Translations under genes and position numbers: made by a program
The notes under the pieces: model-generated
What the model saw: only the letters and a program-made list of their open reading frames with translations
What the model was told of the DNA's origin: nothing
Databases searched by the model: none
NCBI GenBank assembly: GCA_945956975.1
Contig: CAMFKC010000008.1
Location: 1 to 16,260, forward strand
Direction: 5' to 3'
From: an uncultured Methylocystaceae bacterium
GTDB lineage: Bacteria > Pseudomonadota > Alphaproteobacteria > Rhizobiales > Beijerinckiaceae
DNA length: 16,260 nucleotides
Shown: piece after piece, positions 1 to 9,495 of the stretch
Numbering within the stretch: the first letter of the stretch is position 1
Layout of the letters: every line of letters starts with the position of its first letter

Positions 1-47
1 GAGATTCATGAGCGTCTCGTGGGCTCGGAGATGTGTATAAGAGACAG
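1..47 (+). other. Illumina Nextera P7/i7 adapter contamination at contig end
   Basis: This is synthetic library sequence, not genome. Positions 29-47 are the 19-bp Tn5 mosaic end AGATGTGTATAAGAGACAG used in Nextera kits. Positions 14-28 (GTCTCGTGGGCTCGG) complete the 34-base Nextera read-2 adapter. Positions 1-5 (GAGAT) match the 3' end of the P7 primer, which leaves exactly eight bases, TCATGAGC at 6-13, as the i7 index. The order P7 end, 8-base index, adapter, genomic insert is that of a Nextera library molecule, so genomic sequence begins at 48. Read on the minus strand the adapter encodes LSLIHISEPTRRS; read on the plus strand it gives MYKRQ. Both are known artefact peptides in protein databases. 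Confidence 0.98.
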
Positions 48-1307
48 GCCTTGCGGCGGCTGGCTGTTGCACGCCCAGACCTGCAGGCGTTGCCCCTGAT
101 CGAACCTGCCGCTCGGCACATCCCAGCACTGGTTGTTCGGCCCCACGATACGCATGTTGCGCGCGTCGTAGCTCCAGCGATTCCAGGCGTGCTGGCATTC
201 GGTCAACTCGAGCTTGCGGCCGCCGCCCTGCTCCTGATCGACGCACATGTCCGGCTTCGCCGCATAGCGGATGCGGCCTTGCGCGGCGTCGATCGTGAAT
301 TTCTGCGGCGCCTTGCCATGGCAGGGCCAGAGCTGGACCGCCGTTCCGCCCATGGTCCGCCCGCCGGACACATCGATGCAGAGCCCGGCCTGAACCTGAA
401 CGTGAAACGATTTGGCGGCGGCTTGCGCGGGCGGCTTGGGCGGCCCGCCGATCACGCGCCCAGAGGCGTCGCGCACCTCGCACTGGATCTGAAGCGGCGG
501 CGCCTGGCAGCCGTTCAGCCAGAAGGTCGTCACCTGCCCCGGCTGGTATGTTCCCTTGAAGTTCTGTCCGTTGCAGGCCGCATTCGCATTGCCATGCAGG
601 CAAGTCGGCGTCTGCGAGGGATAGGGGCCGGTCGACCAGGGGCCGCCGACCTGTCGCCAGAAGATCTGATAGGGCGCCGACGAATTGCCGGTATTCAGAT
701 TACCGGGATTTCCTTGGCCGCCGCCTTGCGGCTTCGGTCCCGCGCCGCTCATCGCCTGCTGCATCGATCCGTAGCCCAGCGCCTGCCCGCCGCTGCACCC
801 CGGCGGCCCCGCCATCATGCGAACGCCCGGCGCGGCCCGATTGCCCTGTGGATAGATGCAGATCGAATAATTGACATGCGACGTGCCGCGTATCTGTCCC
901 GCGCCGCCTTCGAGGCGCCATTTCGTGCGCTGCTCCGAGCAATTCTCCAGATTGAGTTCGCCGTTCTCCGTGCCGCCCTGAATGCGCTGCCGGTCGAGAC
1001 AGAGCCGCGTGTTGGGAGCAAGGCGGATCTGGTCGCCATCGATCCGGAACTGCTGGCGTGGACTGCCGTCGCACGCCTCGAGAAGGATGGGAGTCCAGTC
1101 CCGGAAAACGCCGTTCTGGGCGGAAAGGCACAGGCCCGTTCCGCGATAGTAGATCATCTGGCCAGCCATCTGGGATTTCGGATCGGCATAGAGCGAAGTC
1201 TTGCCCTGTGTCGCGGGATTGTATTGCGCCTGCGCGGCGCCGAACGCGACGCATGCCAGAAGCGCGACGCCCGCCATGCGAGCCGCCGCAAGCCACCTGT
1301 ACTTCAT
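48..1307 (-). CDS. Secreted protein with two ricin-B-like lectin domains, C-terminus cut by contig end
   Basis: This is a 420-residue partial protein, probably exported and carbohydrate-binding. The start at 1307 is chosen because AGGGAGG lies 5 bases upstream and because a Sec signal peptide follows at once: positive residues (MKYR), a hydrophobic core, and AAQA before a likely cleavage near residue 27. Residues about 52-170 and 300-420 resemble ricin-type beta-trefoil domains, with repeated Cys-Leu/Val-Asp segments (LCLD at 102-105, LCID at 309-312, MCVD at 354-357) and QxW-like positions (QLW, QVW). Between them are a Gly/Pro/Gln/Asn-rich linker (about 185-212) and an unassigned middle region (about 213-290) rich in Trp, Tyr and Cys. 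The last repeat is interrupted at residue 420, where the adapter begins, so probably only a short C-terminal piece is missing. Secretion and fold are well supported. The sugar ligand is unknown and no catalytic domain is visible. Confidence 0.85.
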
Positions 1308-1366
1308 CAATTGCCTCCCTGCCCACGGCCACAATGGCAGGGCGAAGAGGCTGCTGACAATCCTGC

Positions 1367-1390
1367 GCGCGGCTGAAAATTCAGCCGCGC
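1367..1390 (-). terminator. Strong hairpin at the end of the SnoaL-like gene, possible terminator
   Basis: An 11-bp perfect stem (GCGCGGCTGAA paired with TTCAGCCGCGC, loop AA) spans 1367-1390 and includes the TGA stop codon of the minus-strand gene at 1381-1884. No clear U-run follows on the minus strand, so it is either a weak intrinsic terminator or an mRNA-stabilising hairpin between the two co-oriented minus-strand genes. Confidence 0.45.
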
Positions 1391-1884
1391 CGCGTTCCCT
1401 TTTCGCGCGCGAGATATTCCTGCGTCTCGGGCCGCGCCTCCAGCCAGCCGCCCCATTTGCGGAATACCTTCGCCATGCGCTCCGGCTGCACGCCGAGCTG
1501 CGTCATCGCGACGCCGCCGTTTACGGATTCCGCATAGTCGCAGATCAGCCCGTCGCGCAGGCGGAAACGGCTCATGCCGTCGATGATCACGCGCCTGCCC
1601 GCGAATTCTTCCCGCGTGGACGTGAAGGAGGAGAGCGACCACGCGTAGGCGAGATCGCCGTTGATCACGGGATCGAACATTTCCCAGCGATAGTCGGGGC
1701 CGGCGTCGCCGTGGAAGAGATGGCTCATCATGTGCGCGATTTCGGGCCGGCCGAAGTGATCGCCGTAAATGTAGTCGTGATAGACGGCATCCTCCGTGAA
1801 GCACTGCGCGAAGGCCTCGCCGTCGCCAGCCTCTGCCGTGCGCGTGAACCGCTCGAGCAGTTTTTCGAACGCCGCCTGATCCAT
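1381..1884 (-). CDS. SnoaL/NTF2-like fold protein
   Basis: A complete 167-residue protein. Its N-terminal pattern is typical of SnoaL-like/nuclear transport factor 2 family proteins: a helix (about 3-18, FEKLLERFTRTAEAGD), then a segment with AFAQCFTEDAVYHDYIYGDHFGRPEI (around 25-50), the usual 'small cone-fold domain plus polar pocket' signature. A beta-rich second half follows (VINGDLAYAWSLSSF, FRLRDGLICDYAE). Many such proteins are isomerases, cyclases, dehydratases or simple ligand binders, and the sequence alone does not give the substrate. The start is supported by GGGAGG about 10 bases upstream. The gene is divergent from the ComM-like gene and lies 73 bp upstream of the lectin gene on the same strand, so the two may share a transcript despite the hairpin between them. 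Confidence 0.8.
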   Translation of the reverse strand: MDQAAFEKLLERFTRTAEAGDGEAFAQCFTEDAVYHDYIYGDHFGRPEIAHMMSHLFHGDAGPDYRWEMFDPVINGDLAYAWSLSSFTSTREEFAGRRVIIDGMSRFRLRDGLICDYAESVNGGVAMTQLGVQPERMAKVFRKWGGWLEARPETQEYLAREKGTRRG

Positions 1885-1962
1885 GATTCCAGCGCCTCCC
1901 GACGCGGCTCTCTGGTTTTTCTCAAATCGCGCAACAACTTGCCCGAGCGGCAGGATTCTGCC

Positions 1963-1984
1963 AAATGTTCCTGAAATGTTCTTG
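1963..1984 (+). repeat. Tandem 11-bp direct repeat upstream of comM
   Basis: AAATGTTCCTG (1963-1973) is followed at once by AAATGTTCTTG (1974-1984), with one mismatch. It sits in the 155-bp divergent intergenic region and is preceded by a short GGCAG/CTGCC hairpin at 1949-1962. The spacing equals about one helical turn, which would suit a tandem protein-binding site. No regulator is identified. Confidence 0.4.
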
Positions 1985-2039
1985 CGCTTTCCTTGGCCTC
2001 CAGTTAGCCTTGCAAGAGAGTTTTGCGGCGGGGGCGTGC

Positions 2040-3581
2040 ATGGTCGTCAGGGTCGCCACGGTGGCGTTCGAGGGCATCGAGGCGCGCCCCGTCGATGTGC
2101 AGGTGCAACTGTCGTCCGGCAACGTGGTCTTCATGATCGTCGGCCTGGCCGACAAGGCCGTGGGCGAATCCCGCGAGCGCGTGCGCGCCGCGCTGACAGC
2201 CTCGGGCCTGGCGCTGCCGGCCAAGCGCATCACCGTCAATCTCGCGCCCGCCGACATGCCGAAGGAGGGCTCGCATTACGATCTTCCGATCGCGCTCGCC
2301 GTCATGGCCGCCATCGGCGCGCTGCCGGCCGATTCGCTCGCCGGCTTCACCGTGCTGGGCGAACTCGCGCTCGACGGCTCTTTGACGCCCGTCGCGGGCG
2401 TGCTGCCTGCGGCGGTCGCCGCCAACGCGCGCGGCCACGGCCTCATCTGCCCCGCCGAATGCGGGCCGGAGGCCGCCTGGGCGTCCGGCGACATGGAGGT
2501 GATCGCGCCGCGTTCGCTCATCCAGCTCGCCAATCACTTCAAGGGAACGCAGGTTCTCTCGCGCCCGCAGCCCGGCGTCCGCACATCCTCCGGCGCCCTG
2601 CCCGACCTGCGCGACATCAAGGGGCAGGAGAGCGCCAAGCGCGCGCTTGAGATCGCCGCCGCCGGCGGACACAACCTCCTGATGAATGGCCCGCCCGGCG
2701 CCGGCAAGTCCATGCTGGCGCAGCGCCTGCCGTCCATCCTGCCGCCGCTGAACCCCAAGGAATTGCTCGAAGTCTCGATGATCCACTCGGTCGCCGGCGC
2801 GCTGGCGGGCGGCCGGCTCACCGATCGCCGCCCGTTCCGTGCGCCCCATCATTCCGCCTCCATGCCGGCGCTCGTGGGCGGCGGCGCGGGCGCGCGTCCC
2901 GGCGAAATCTCGCTTGCGCACCATGGCGTTCTCTTTCTCGACGAATTGCCGGAATTCCAGGCGCAGGTTCTGGATTCGCTGCGCCAGCCCATGGAAACAG
3001 GCGAGGTCGCGATCGCGCGGGCCAATCACCGCACGATCTACCCCGCGCGCTTCCAGCTCGTCGCCGCCATGAACCCCTGCCGCTGCGGCCATGCGCTCGA
3101 TCCCGGCTATTCCTGCGCGCGCGGACCCGTGCAGCGTTGCGCCGGGCAATACCAGTCGCGGCTGTCGGGTCCGCTCCTCGACCGAATCGACCTGCAGATC
3201 GAGGTGCCCGCGGTCTCCGCCGCCGATCTCATCCTGCCTGCGCCCGCGGAAGGCTCGGCGGAGGTCGGGCGCCGAGTCGCCGTCGCGCGCGCCGTCCAGG
3301 TCGAGCGCTATGCCGGCGTCGGACTTGCCGGCGTATCGACCAACGCAGCCGCGCCAACGCGCGTCATCGAGGAACTCGCCGCGCCTGACGCAGGAGCCCA
3401 GGCGCTGGTGCGCGAAGCCGCCGAGCGCTTCGCTTTGTCGGCGCGTGGTTACCATAGGGTTCTCAAACTCGCGCGCACGATAGCCGATCTCGATGGCTCT
3501 ACCGCCGTGCGACGCCCGCATTTGGCTGAAGCTTTGGCCTATCGCACCGGCATGGACCGCGCGGCGCACGCGGCGGCGTAA
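2040..3581 (+). CDS. comM: ComM/YifB-family Mg-chelatase-like AAA+ ATPase
   Basis: A 513-residue protein of the YifB/ComM family, close to the usual length of about 500. In naturally transformable bacteria ComM is a hexameric helicase that promotes branch migration of incoming DNA during recombination; in most other hosts its role is untested. The N-terminal ChlI-like (Lon-S5-like) domain covers about residues 1-170 (MVVRVATVAFEGIEA; later ADMPKEGSHYDLPIA). The AAA+ core has Walker A GPPGAGKS at 217-224 and Walker B LFLDE ending at D301-E302. A cysteine cluster NPCRCGH starts at N345 and continues with two further Cys, as is typical of the family. LLDRID and a C-terminal Mg-chelatase lid follow. 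The ATG at 2040 is chosen because the family's conserved N-terminus starts there; upstream in-frame codons add non-homologous sequence. No other competence gene is visible. Confidence 0.95.
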   Translation: MVVRVATVAFEGIEARPVDVQVQLSSGNVVFMIVGLADKAVGESRERVRAALTASGLALPAKRITVNLAPADMPKEGSHYDLPIALAVMAAIGALPADSLAGFTVLGELALDGSLTPVAGVLPAAVAANARGHGLICPAECGPEAAWASGDMEVIAPRSLIQLANHFKGTQVLSRPQPGVRTSSGALPDLRDIKGQESAKRALEIAAAGGHNLLMNGPPGAGKSMLAQRLPSILPPLNPKELLEVSMIHSVAGALAGGRLTDRRPFRAPHHSASMPALVGGGAGARPGEISLAHHGVLFLDELPEFQAQVLDSLRQPMETGEVAIARANHRTIYPARFQLVAAMNPCRCGHALDPGYSCARGPVQRCAGQYQSRLSGPLLDRIDLQIEVPAVSAADLILPAPAEGSAEVGRRVAVARAVQVERYAGVGLAGVSTNAAAPTRVIEELAAPDAGAQALVREAAERFALSARGYHRVLKLARTIADLDGSTAVRRPHLAEALAYRTGMDRAAHAAA

Positions 3582-3651
3582 GGCAAGTCTTTCTCAACTC
3601 CGCTCCGCCATGCTCGGGACGCGCCAGATCGTCGGCGCGGGGCCTGCGTTC

Positions 3652-5400
3652 ATGTCGTCCAACCTTCTCGCCATTCTCGCCGCCAGCCTGGCCGCCCTCA
3701 TGGCCGGCGTGCTGATCGGCCGCCGCCTCGGCGAAACCGTTGGCGGGGAGAGGCGCGCAGCCGACACCGCCGACGAAGCGGAAAAGCTGCGCGACGAAGT
3801 CTGGGAACTGAAAGCCGCCGCCGCGGCGCGCGACCGCGCGGAAGCGGCCAGCGAGGCGAAGTCGCGTTTTCTGGCGACGGTCAGCCACGAAATCCGCACG
3901 CCGCTCAACGGCATCCTCGGCATGACCGATCTGCTCGCTTCCATGCGGCTCGACGCCGAAGCGCAATCGTATCTCGCAGCCATCCGCACGTCCGGCGAGG
4001 CGCTTGGCACCCTGATCGACGAGATCCTGGACTTCTCCCGCATCGAGGCCGGCCGCCTCGAACTGGACAATCTTCCCTTCGATCTCGCCCCGCTCGTCGA
4101 AGGCGTGGTCGAACTCGTGGCGCCGCGCGCGCAAGGCAAGGGCATCGAGATCGCAGCCCATGTTGCACCCGACGTGCCCGCGCGTCTCGTCGGGGACTCC
4201 GCGCGACTGCGCCAGATCCTGATCAATCTCGCCGGCAACGCGGTGAAGTACACCGATCGCGGCGGCGTCGGCCTGCGGGTTCGCCGCGGGCAGGGCGGGG
4301 CTGTCCTCTTCACGGTCGAGGACACGGGCCCGGGGGTGCCCGCCGAGCATCGCGCCAGCATCTTCCAGGAGTTCGAGCGCGTCGACGGTTCGGCCACCGC
4401 CGCGCATGGCGGCGCTGGCCTCGGGCTCGCCATTTCGCGCGCGCTTGCGGAACGCATGGGCGGCGACCTCACGCTGGCGCGCTCGGACGCCACGGGCTCG
4501 ACGTTCCAGCTGTCCTTGCCATTGCCGGCCGAAGCGCGGCCTGTAGAGGCCGCGCCCTCGCTGCAGGGTCGCCGCGCGCTCATTGTCGCGCAATCGCCCT
4601 TCGAGGCGCCTTTCCTTGGCGAGCAGCTCGCCAGCGTCGGCGCCGCCGTCGAACGCGCGGAAGGCGAGGACGCCGCCATGCTGGCGCTTGCGCAGCGCGA
4701 TCCGCCCGACGTCGTCATCGTCGATTGCGCGCTCGGCGAACAGGCGTCGCGGCGCATCGCCGAGGCGGCGCGCGAGGCGCACGCCGGCCGCACGCTCGTG
4801 CTCGTCTCGCCGTTCGAGCGCCGCACCATCGGCCGCAACGTGCTGGGCGCCTTCGACGGCTGGCTGGTCAAGCCCGTGCGCCACGCCTCGCTCTTTGCCC
4901 GCATTTCCGATCGTCTCAATGGCGTGGGCGATCAAGCGCCGGCGGCTCCCGATGCGCCCCATCCGCAGCCGCTCGCCGGCCTGCGCATCCTCGTGGCCGA
5001 GGACAACGACATCAACGCGCTGATCGCGCAGCGCTCGCTCGAGCGCGCAGGCGCCATGGCCGAGCGTGTGGCCGACGGAATGGCGGCCGTCGCCGAAATC
5101 GAGGACGCCGCGGCCGGAAAGCGCACGCCGTTCGACGCGGTGGTGATGGATATACGCATGCCGCGCCTCGATGGCCTGGCCGCCGCGCGCCGGATCCGCG
5201 CCGTGCAGGCGACGATGGACGTTGCGCCGACGCCGCTGATCGCGCTCACGGCCAATGCGGCCGAGGAGGACCGTCATGCAGCCGAAGCGGCCGGCTTCGC
5301 CGCATTCTTCGTCAAGCCGTTCGACGCCGGTGAGCTCTCCCGCACGCTGGCAAGTCTCGCACGCGCCCGCCCGGCGCAGAGCGAAGCAGTCGGGGCGTAA
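3652..5400 (+). CDS. Membrane-anchored hybrid sensor histidine kinase with two receiver domains
   Basis: A 582-residue hybrid kinase that starts 70 bp after comM. One transmembrane helix lies at about residues 5-22 and is followed by a coiled-coil-like stretch (about 30-65); there is no periplasmic sensor domain, so any signal is probably cytosolic or carried by a partner. The HisKA domain has the H-box around H79 (SHEIRTPLNG). The HATPase_c domain has an N-box with N196, G1 DTGPG at 224-228 and G2 GAGLGLA at 254-260. Receiver 1 (about 305-420) keeps D358 and K407 but has Ala-Gln-Ser (313-315) where the acidic Mg-binding pair should be. Receiver 2 (about 444-575) is complete: E450-D451, phospho-acceptor D500 (VVMDIRMP) and K555. 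An ATG at 3610 is an alternative start, but 3652 puts the membrane helix at the N-terminus and has GGGG upstream. The partner regulator is unknown. Confidence 0.93.
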   Translation: MSSNLLAILAASLAALMAGVLIGRRLGETVGGERRAADTADEAEKLRDEVWELKAAAAARDRAEAASEAKSRFLATVSHEIRTPLNGILGMTDLLASMRLDAEAQSYLAAIRTSGEALGTLIDEILDFSRIEAGRLELDNLPFDLAPLVEGVVELVAPRAQGKGIEIAAHVAPDVPARLVGDSARLRQILINLAGNAVKYTDRGGVGLRVRRGQGGAVLFTVEDTGPGVPAEHRASIFQEFERVDGSATAAHGGAGLGLAISRALAERMGGDLTLARSDATGSTFQLSLPLPAEARPVEAAPSLQGRRALIVAQSPFEAPFLGEQLASVGAAVERAEGEDAAMLALAQRDPPDVVIVDCALGEQASRRIAEAAREAHAGRTLVLVSPFERRTIGRNVLGAFDGWLVKPVRHASLFARISDRLNGVGDQAPAAPDAPHPQPLAGLRILVAEDNDINALIAQRSLERAGAMAERVADGMAAVAEIEDAAAGKRTPFDAVVMDIRMPRLDGLAAARRIRAVQATMDVAPTPLIALTANAAEEDRHAAEAAGFAAFFVKPFDAGELSRTLASLARARPAQSEAVGA

Positions 5401-5469
5401 GCGCGGCTGTCATAATCCCGTTGGCATGATCGGGCTTCGTGGGTCTACTGACCACGGAGACGATTCGAC

Positions 5470-6375
5470 ATGCAGCGCGAGGAAGCAGGGGTGCACGGGG
5501 CCGGCGACGGCGCGCTGCTGCGCTTTCCGAAATTCCGCAAGAAGCGCGCGACCTTCGGCGGCACGCTCTGCCGCAGCGGATCGCTCGAATTGCGTCTTGC
5601 CGAAACCAAGAAGGAAATCCGCAAGGCGCAGCGCCTCCGCTACAACGTCTTCTACGAGGAGGGCGGCGCGACTCCGGACCGCACGGCGGCGCTGATCCGC
5701 CGCGATGTCTGCGCCTTCGATCGAGTCTGCGATCATCTCCTCGTCGTCGATCACGCCGCGCTCAACCGCTTCGGACGCGCCCGGCCGAAAGTGGTGGGGG
5801 CGTATCGCCTGCTGCGGCAGGAGGTGGCGGAGAAAAATTTCGGCTTCTACAGCGCAGGCGAATACGACATCGCGCCGCTGCTTGCGCGCCACAAGGGCAA
5901 GCGCTTTCTCGAGCTCGGTCGCTCCTGCGTGCTCGCGCCCTATCGCGGCAAACGCGTGCTGGAGTTGCTGTGGCGCGGCATCGGCCTTTACATCGACGCG
6001 CACAAGATTGACGCCATGTTCGGCTGCGCGAGCTTCGCAGGCGCCGATCCGGCGAGCCACGCGCGCGCGCTGAGTTTCCTCGCGCATCACGCCGCAGCGA
6101 AGGACGACTGGCGCGTAACGGCGCTTGCCGATCGCCATATTCCGATGGCCACACTGCCGCGTGAAAACATCGAGATGCGCAAGGCGCTGGCCGAACTGCC
6201 GCCGCTCGTGAAGGGCTACCTGCGCTGCGGCGCGACCTTCGGCGACGGCGCCGTGGTGGACCGGCAGTTCGGCACGACGGACGTGTTCGTCGTCATGCCG
6301 GTGTCGGAAATCGATCCGCGGCTGCTGGGTCATTTCGGCGTCGGCAAGGCCGGCGCGGACGTTCAGGCGGCCTGA
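5470..6375 (+). CDS. olsB: OlsB-like L-ornithine N-alpha-acyltransferase (GNAT fold)
   Basis: A 301-residue protein resembling OlsB, which transfers a 3-hydroxyacyl group from acyl carrier protein to the alpha-amino group of ornithine. This is the first step of ornithine-lipid synthesis and works at the inner face of the cytoplasmic membrane. Family-typical segments are KEIRKAQRLRYNVFYEE (48-64), ELGRSCVLAPYRGKRVL (148-164, the acyl-donor-binding core of the GNAT fold), FGCASFAGADP (184-194), and LPPLVKGYLRCGATFGDG (233-250) with a following DxxFGTTDVFV strand. Length matches rhizobial OlsB (about 300). The ATG at 5470 has GGAG 10 bases upstream. The second-step gene olsA, which lies beside olsB in Sinorhizobium, does not follow here; the next gene is a crotonase. 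A less specific hemolysin-like acyltransferase role cannot be excluded. Confidence 0.8.
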   Translation: MQREEAGVHGAGDGALLRFPKFRKKRATFGGTLCRSGSLELRLAETKKEIRKAQRLRYNVFYEEGGATPDRTAALIRRDVCAFDRVCDHLLVVDHAALNRFGRARPKVVGAYRLLRQEVAEKNFGFYSAGEYDIAPLLARHKGKRFLELGRSCVLAPYRGKRVLELLWRGIGLYIDAHKIDAMFGCASFAGADPASHARALSFLAHHAAAKDDWRVTALADRHIPMATLPRENIEMRKALAELPPLVKGYLRCGATFGDGAVVDRQFGTTDVFVVMPVSEIDPRLLGHFGVGKAGADVQAA

Positions 6376-6436
6376 ACTTCATCCCGGTTGCTTGCCATCT
6401 CGCGGAAGGGCGATGATCCTTTCCGCGGGAGGACCC

Positions 6437-7297
6437 ATGCCAAAAATCATCTACGAAAAGGACGGTCGCATCGGCCGCATCACGCTCAATCGTCCGGAGG
6501 TGATGAACGCCATCGACGACGACGTCCCGCGTGAATTGAGCGAGGCCGTGGAGCGCGCCAATGCCGATCGCGGCGTGCATGTCATCGTGCTCTCGGGCAA
6601 TGGCCCCGGCTTCTGCGCAGGCTACGATCTCACTTATTACGCGCAATCGAGGGAGCGCCATTCCGCAGACGACATCCCGCTCTGGGATCCCATGCAGGAT
6701 TACGCCTTCATGATGCGCAACACCGAGCTCTTCATGAGCCTGTGGCGCTCCTACCGCCCGGTTGTCTGCAAGGTGCACGGCTATGCGGTGGCGGGCGGCT
6801 CCGACATCGCCTTGTGCAGCGACATCGTTGTCATGGAGGACAAGGCGCAGATCGGCTACATGCCCGCGCGCGTCTGGGGCTGCCCGACGACGGCCATGTG
6901 GGTGTATCGCCTTGGGGCCGAGCAGGCCAAGCGCATGCTCTTCACCGGCGACAAGATCGATGGGACCGAAGCCGCGCGCATCGGCCTGGTGCACAAGGCC
7001 GTGCCCCGCAAAGACCTCGACGCAGAGGTCGAGCGCCTCGCCGAGCGGATGGCCGGCGTGCCGATCAACCAGCTCATGATGCAGAAGCTGATGATCAACC
7101 AGGCGATCGAGGCCATGGGCCTCAAGCACACGCAGATGTTCGCGACCCTGTTCGACGGGATCACGCGGCACTCGCCGGAGGGCTTCAATTTCAAGCGCCG
7201 CGCGGAGGAGGTCGGCTGGAAGGAGGCCGTCCGAAACCGCGACCAGGGAAGCTGGGACTGGACGGAGAACCGGCCGATAAATCCCCGAAGAGATTGA
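6437..7297 (+). CDS. Crotonase-fold enoyl-CoA hydratase/isomerase-family protein
   Basis: A 286-residue member of the enoyl-CoA hydratase/isomerase superfamily, which acts on CoA thioesters in the cytoplasm. The N-terminal strand (KIIYEKDGRIGRITLNRPEV) and the oxyanion-hole segments GPGFCAGYDL and VAGGSDIAL (about 118-126) are clear. The C-terminal part continues with GCPTTAMWVYRLG and AKRMLFTGDKIDG, the usual trimerisation and acyl-pocket region. The ATG at 6437 is chosen because GGAGG lies 4 bases upstream and the family N-terminus starts there. Compared with mammalian mitochondrial hydratase, the first catalytic Glu is replaced by Asp (D123), and the second Glu region reads GYMPARVWG (140-148) with no Glu. 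Ordinary hydratase chemistry is therefore doubtful; isomerase, hydrolase or another crotonase reaction is possible. Substrate unknown. Confidence 0.9.
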   Translation: MPKIIYEKDGRIGRITLNRPEVMNAIDDDVPRELSEAVERANADRGVHVIVLSGNGPGFCAGYDLTYYAQSRERHSADDIPLWDPMQDYAFMMRNTELFMSLWRSYRPVVCKVHGYAVAGGSDIALCSDIVVMEDKAQIGYMPARVWGCPTTAMWVYRLGAEQAKRMLFTGDKIDGTEAARIGLVHKAVPRKDLDAEVERLAERMAGVPINQLMMQKLMINQAIEAMGLKHTQMFATLFDGITRHSPEGFNFKRRAEEVGWKEAVRNRDQGSWDWTENRPINPRRD

Positions 7298-7405
7298 CGA
7301 AACCGGCGAAAAAGGCGACTTGCCACGGGCGACATTGCCCCGCCGGTCAAACTTTTGCCGGCGCCGCCCTATTTATGGGGCGCAAATCCGCCCGAAAAGC
7401 CAGAC

Positions 7406-9472
<2,067 letters not shown>

Positions 9473-9495
9473 GGAACTCTCCGCATCCAGAGTTC

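Noticed and set aside
29..47. A Tn5/IS50 mosaic end, suggesting a natural transposon
   Set aside because: It is directly joined to the rest of the Nextera adapter, an 8-base index and the P7 end, and lies at the very start of the window. That is library sequence, not a transposon.
33..1376. Long plus-strand reading frame opposite the lectin gene, starting MYKRQ
   Set aside because: Its start codon comes from the adapter, its sequence is Arg/Ala-rich antisense of a protein with a clear signal peptide and domains, and it matches no family.
2004..3569. Antisense reading frame of 521 codons opposite comM
   Set aside because: It is a shadow of GC-rich codon use. The plus strand has a full set of AAA+ motifs, and the antisense product is Arg/Gly/Asp-rich with no recognisable domain.
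3499..5277. Antisense reading frame of 592 codons opposite the histidine kinase
   Set aside because: Same reason: the plus-strand kinase and receiver motifs are complete, and the antisense sequence is low-complexity and Arg-rich.
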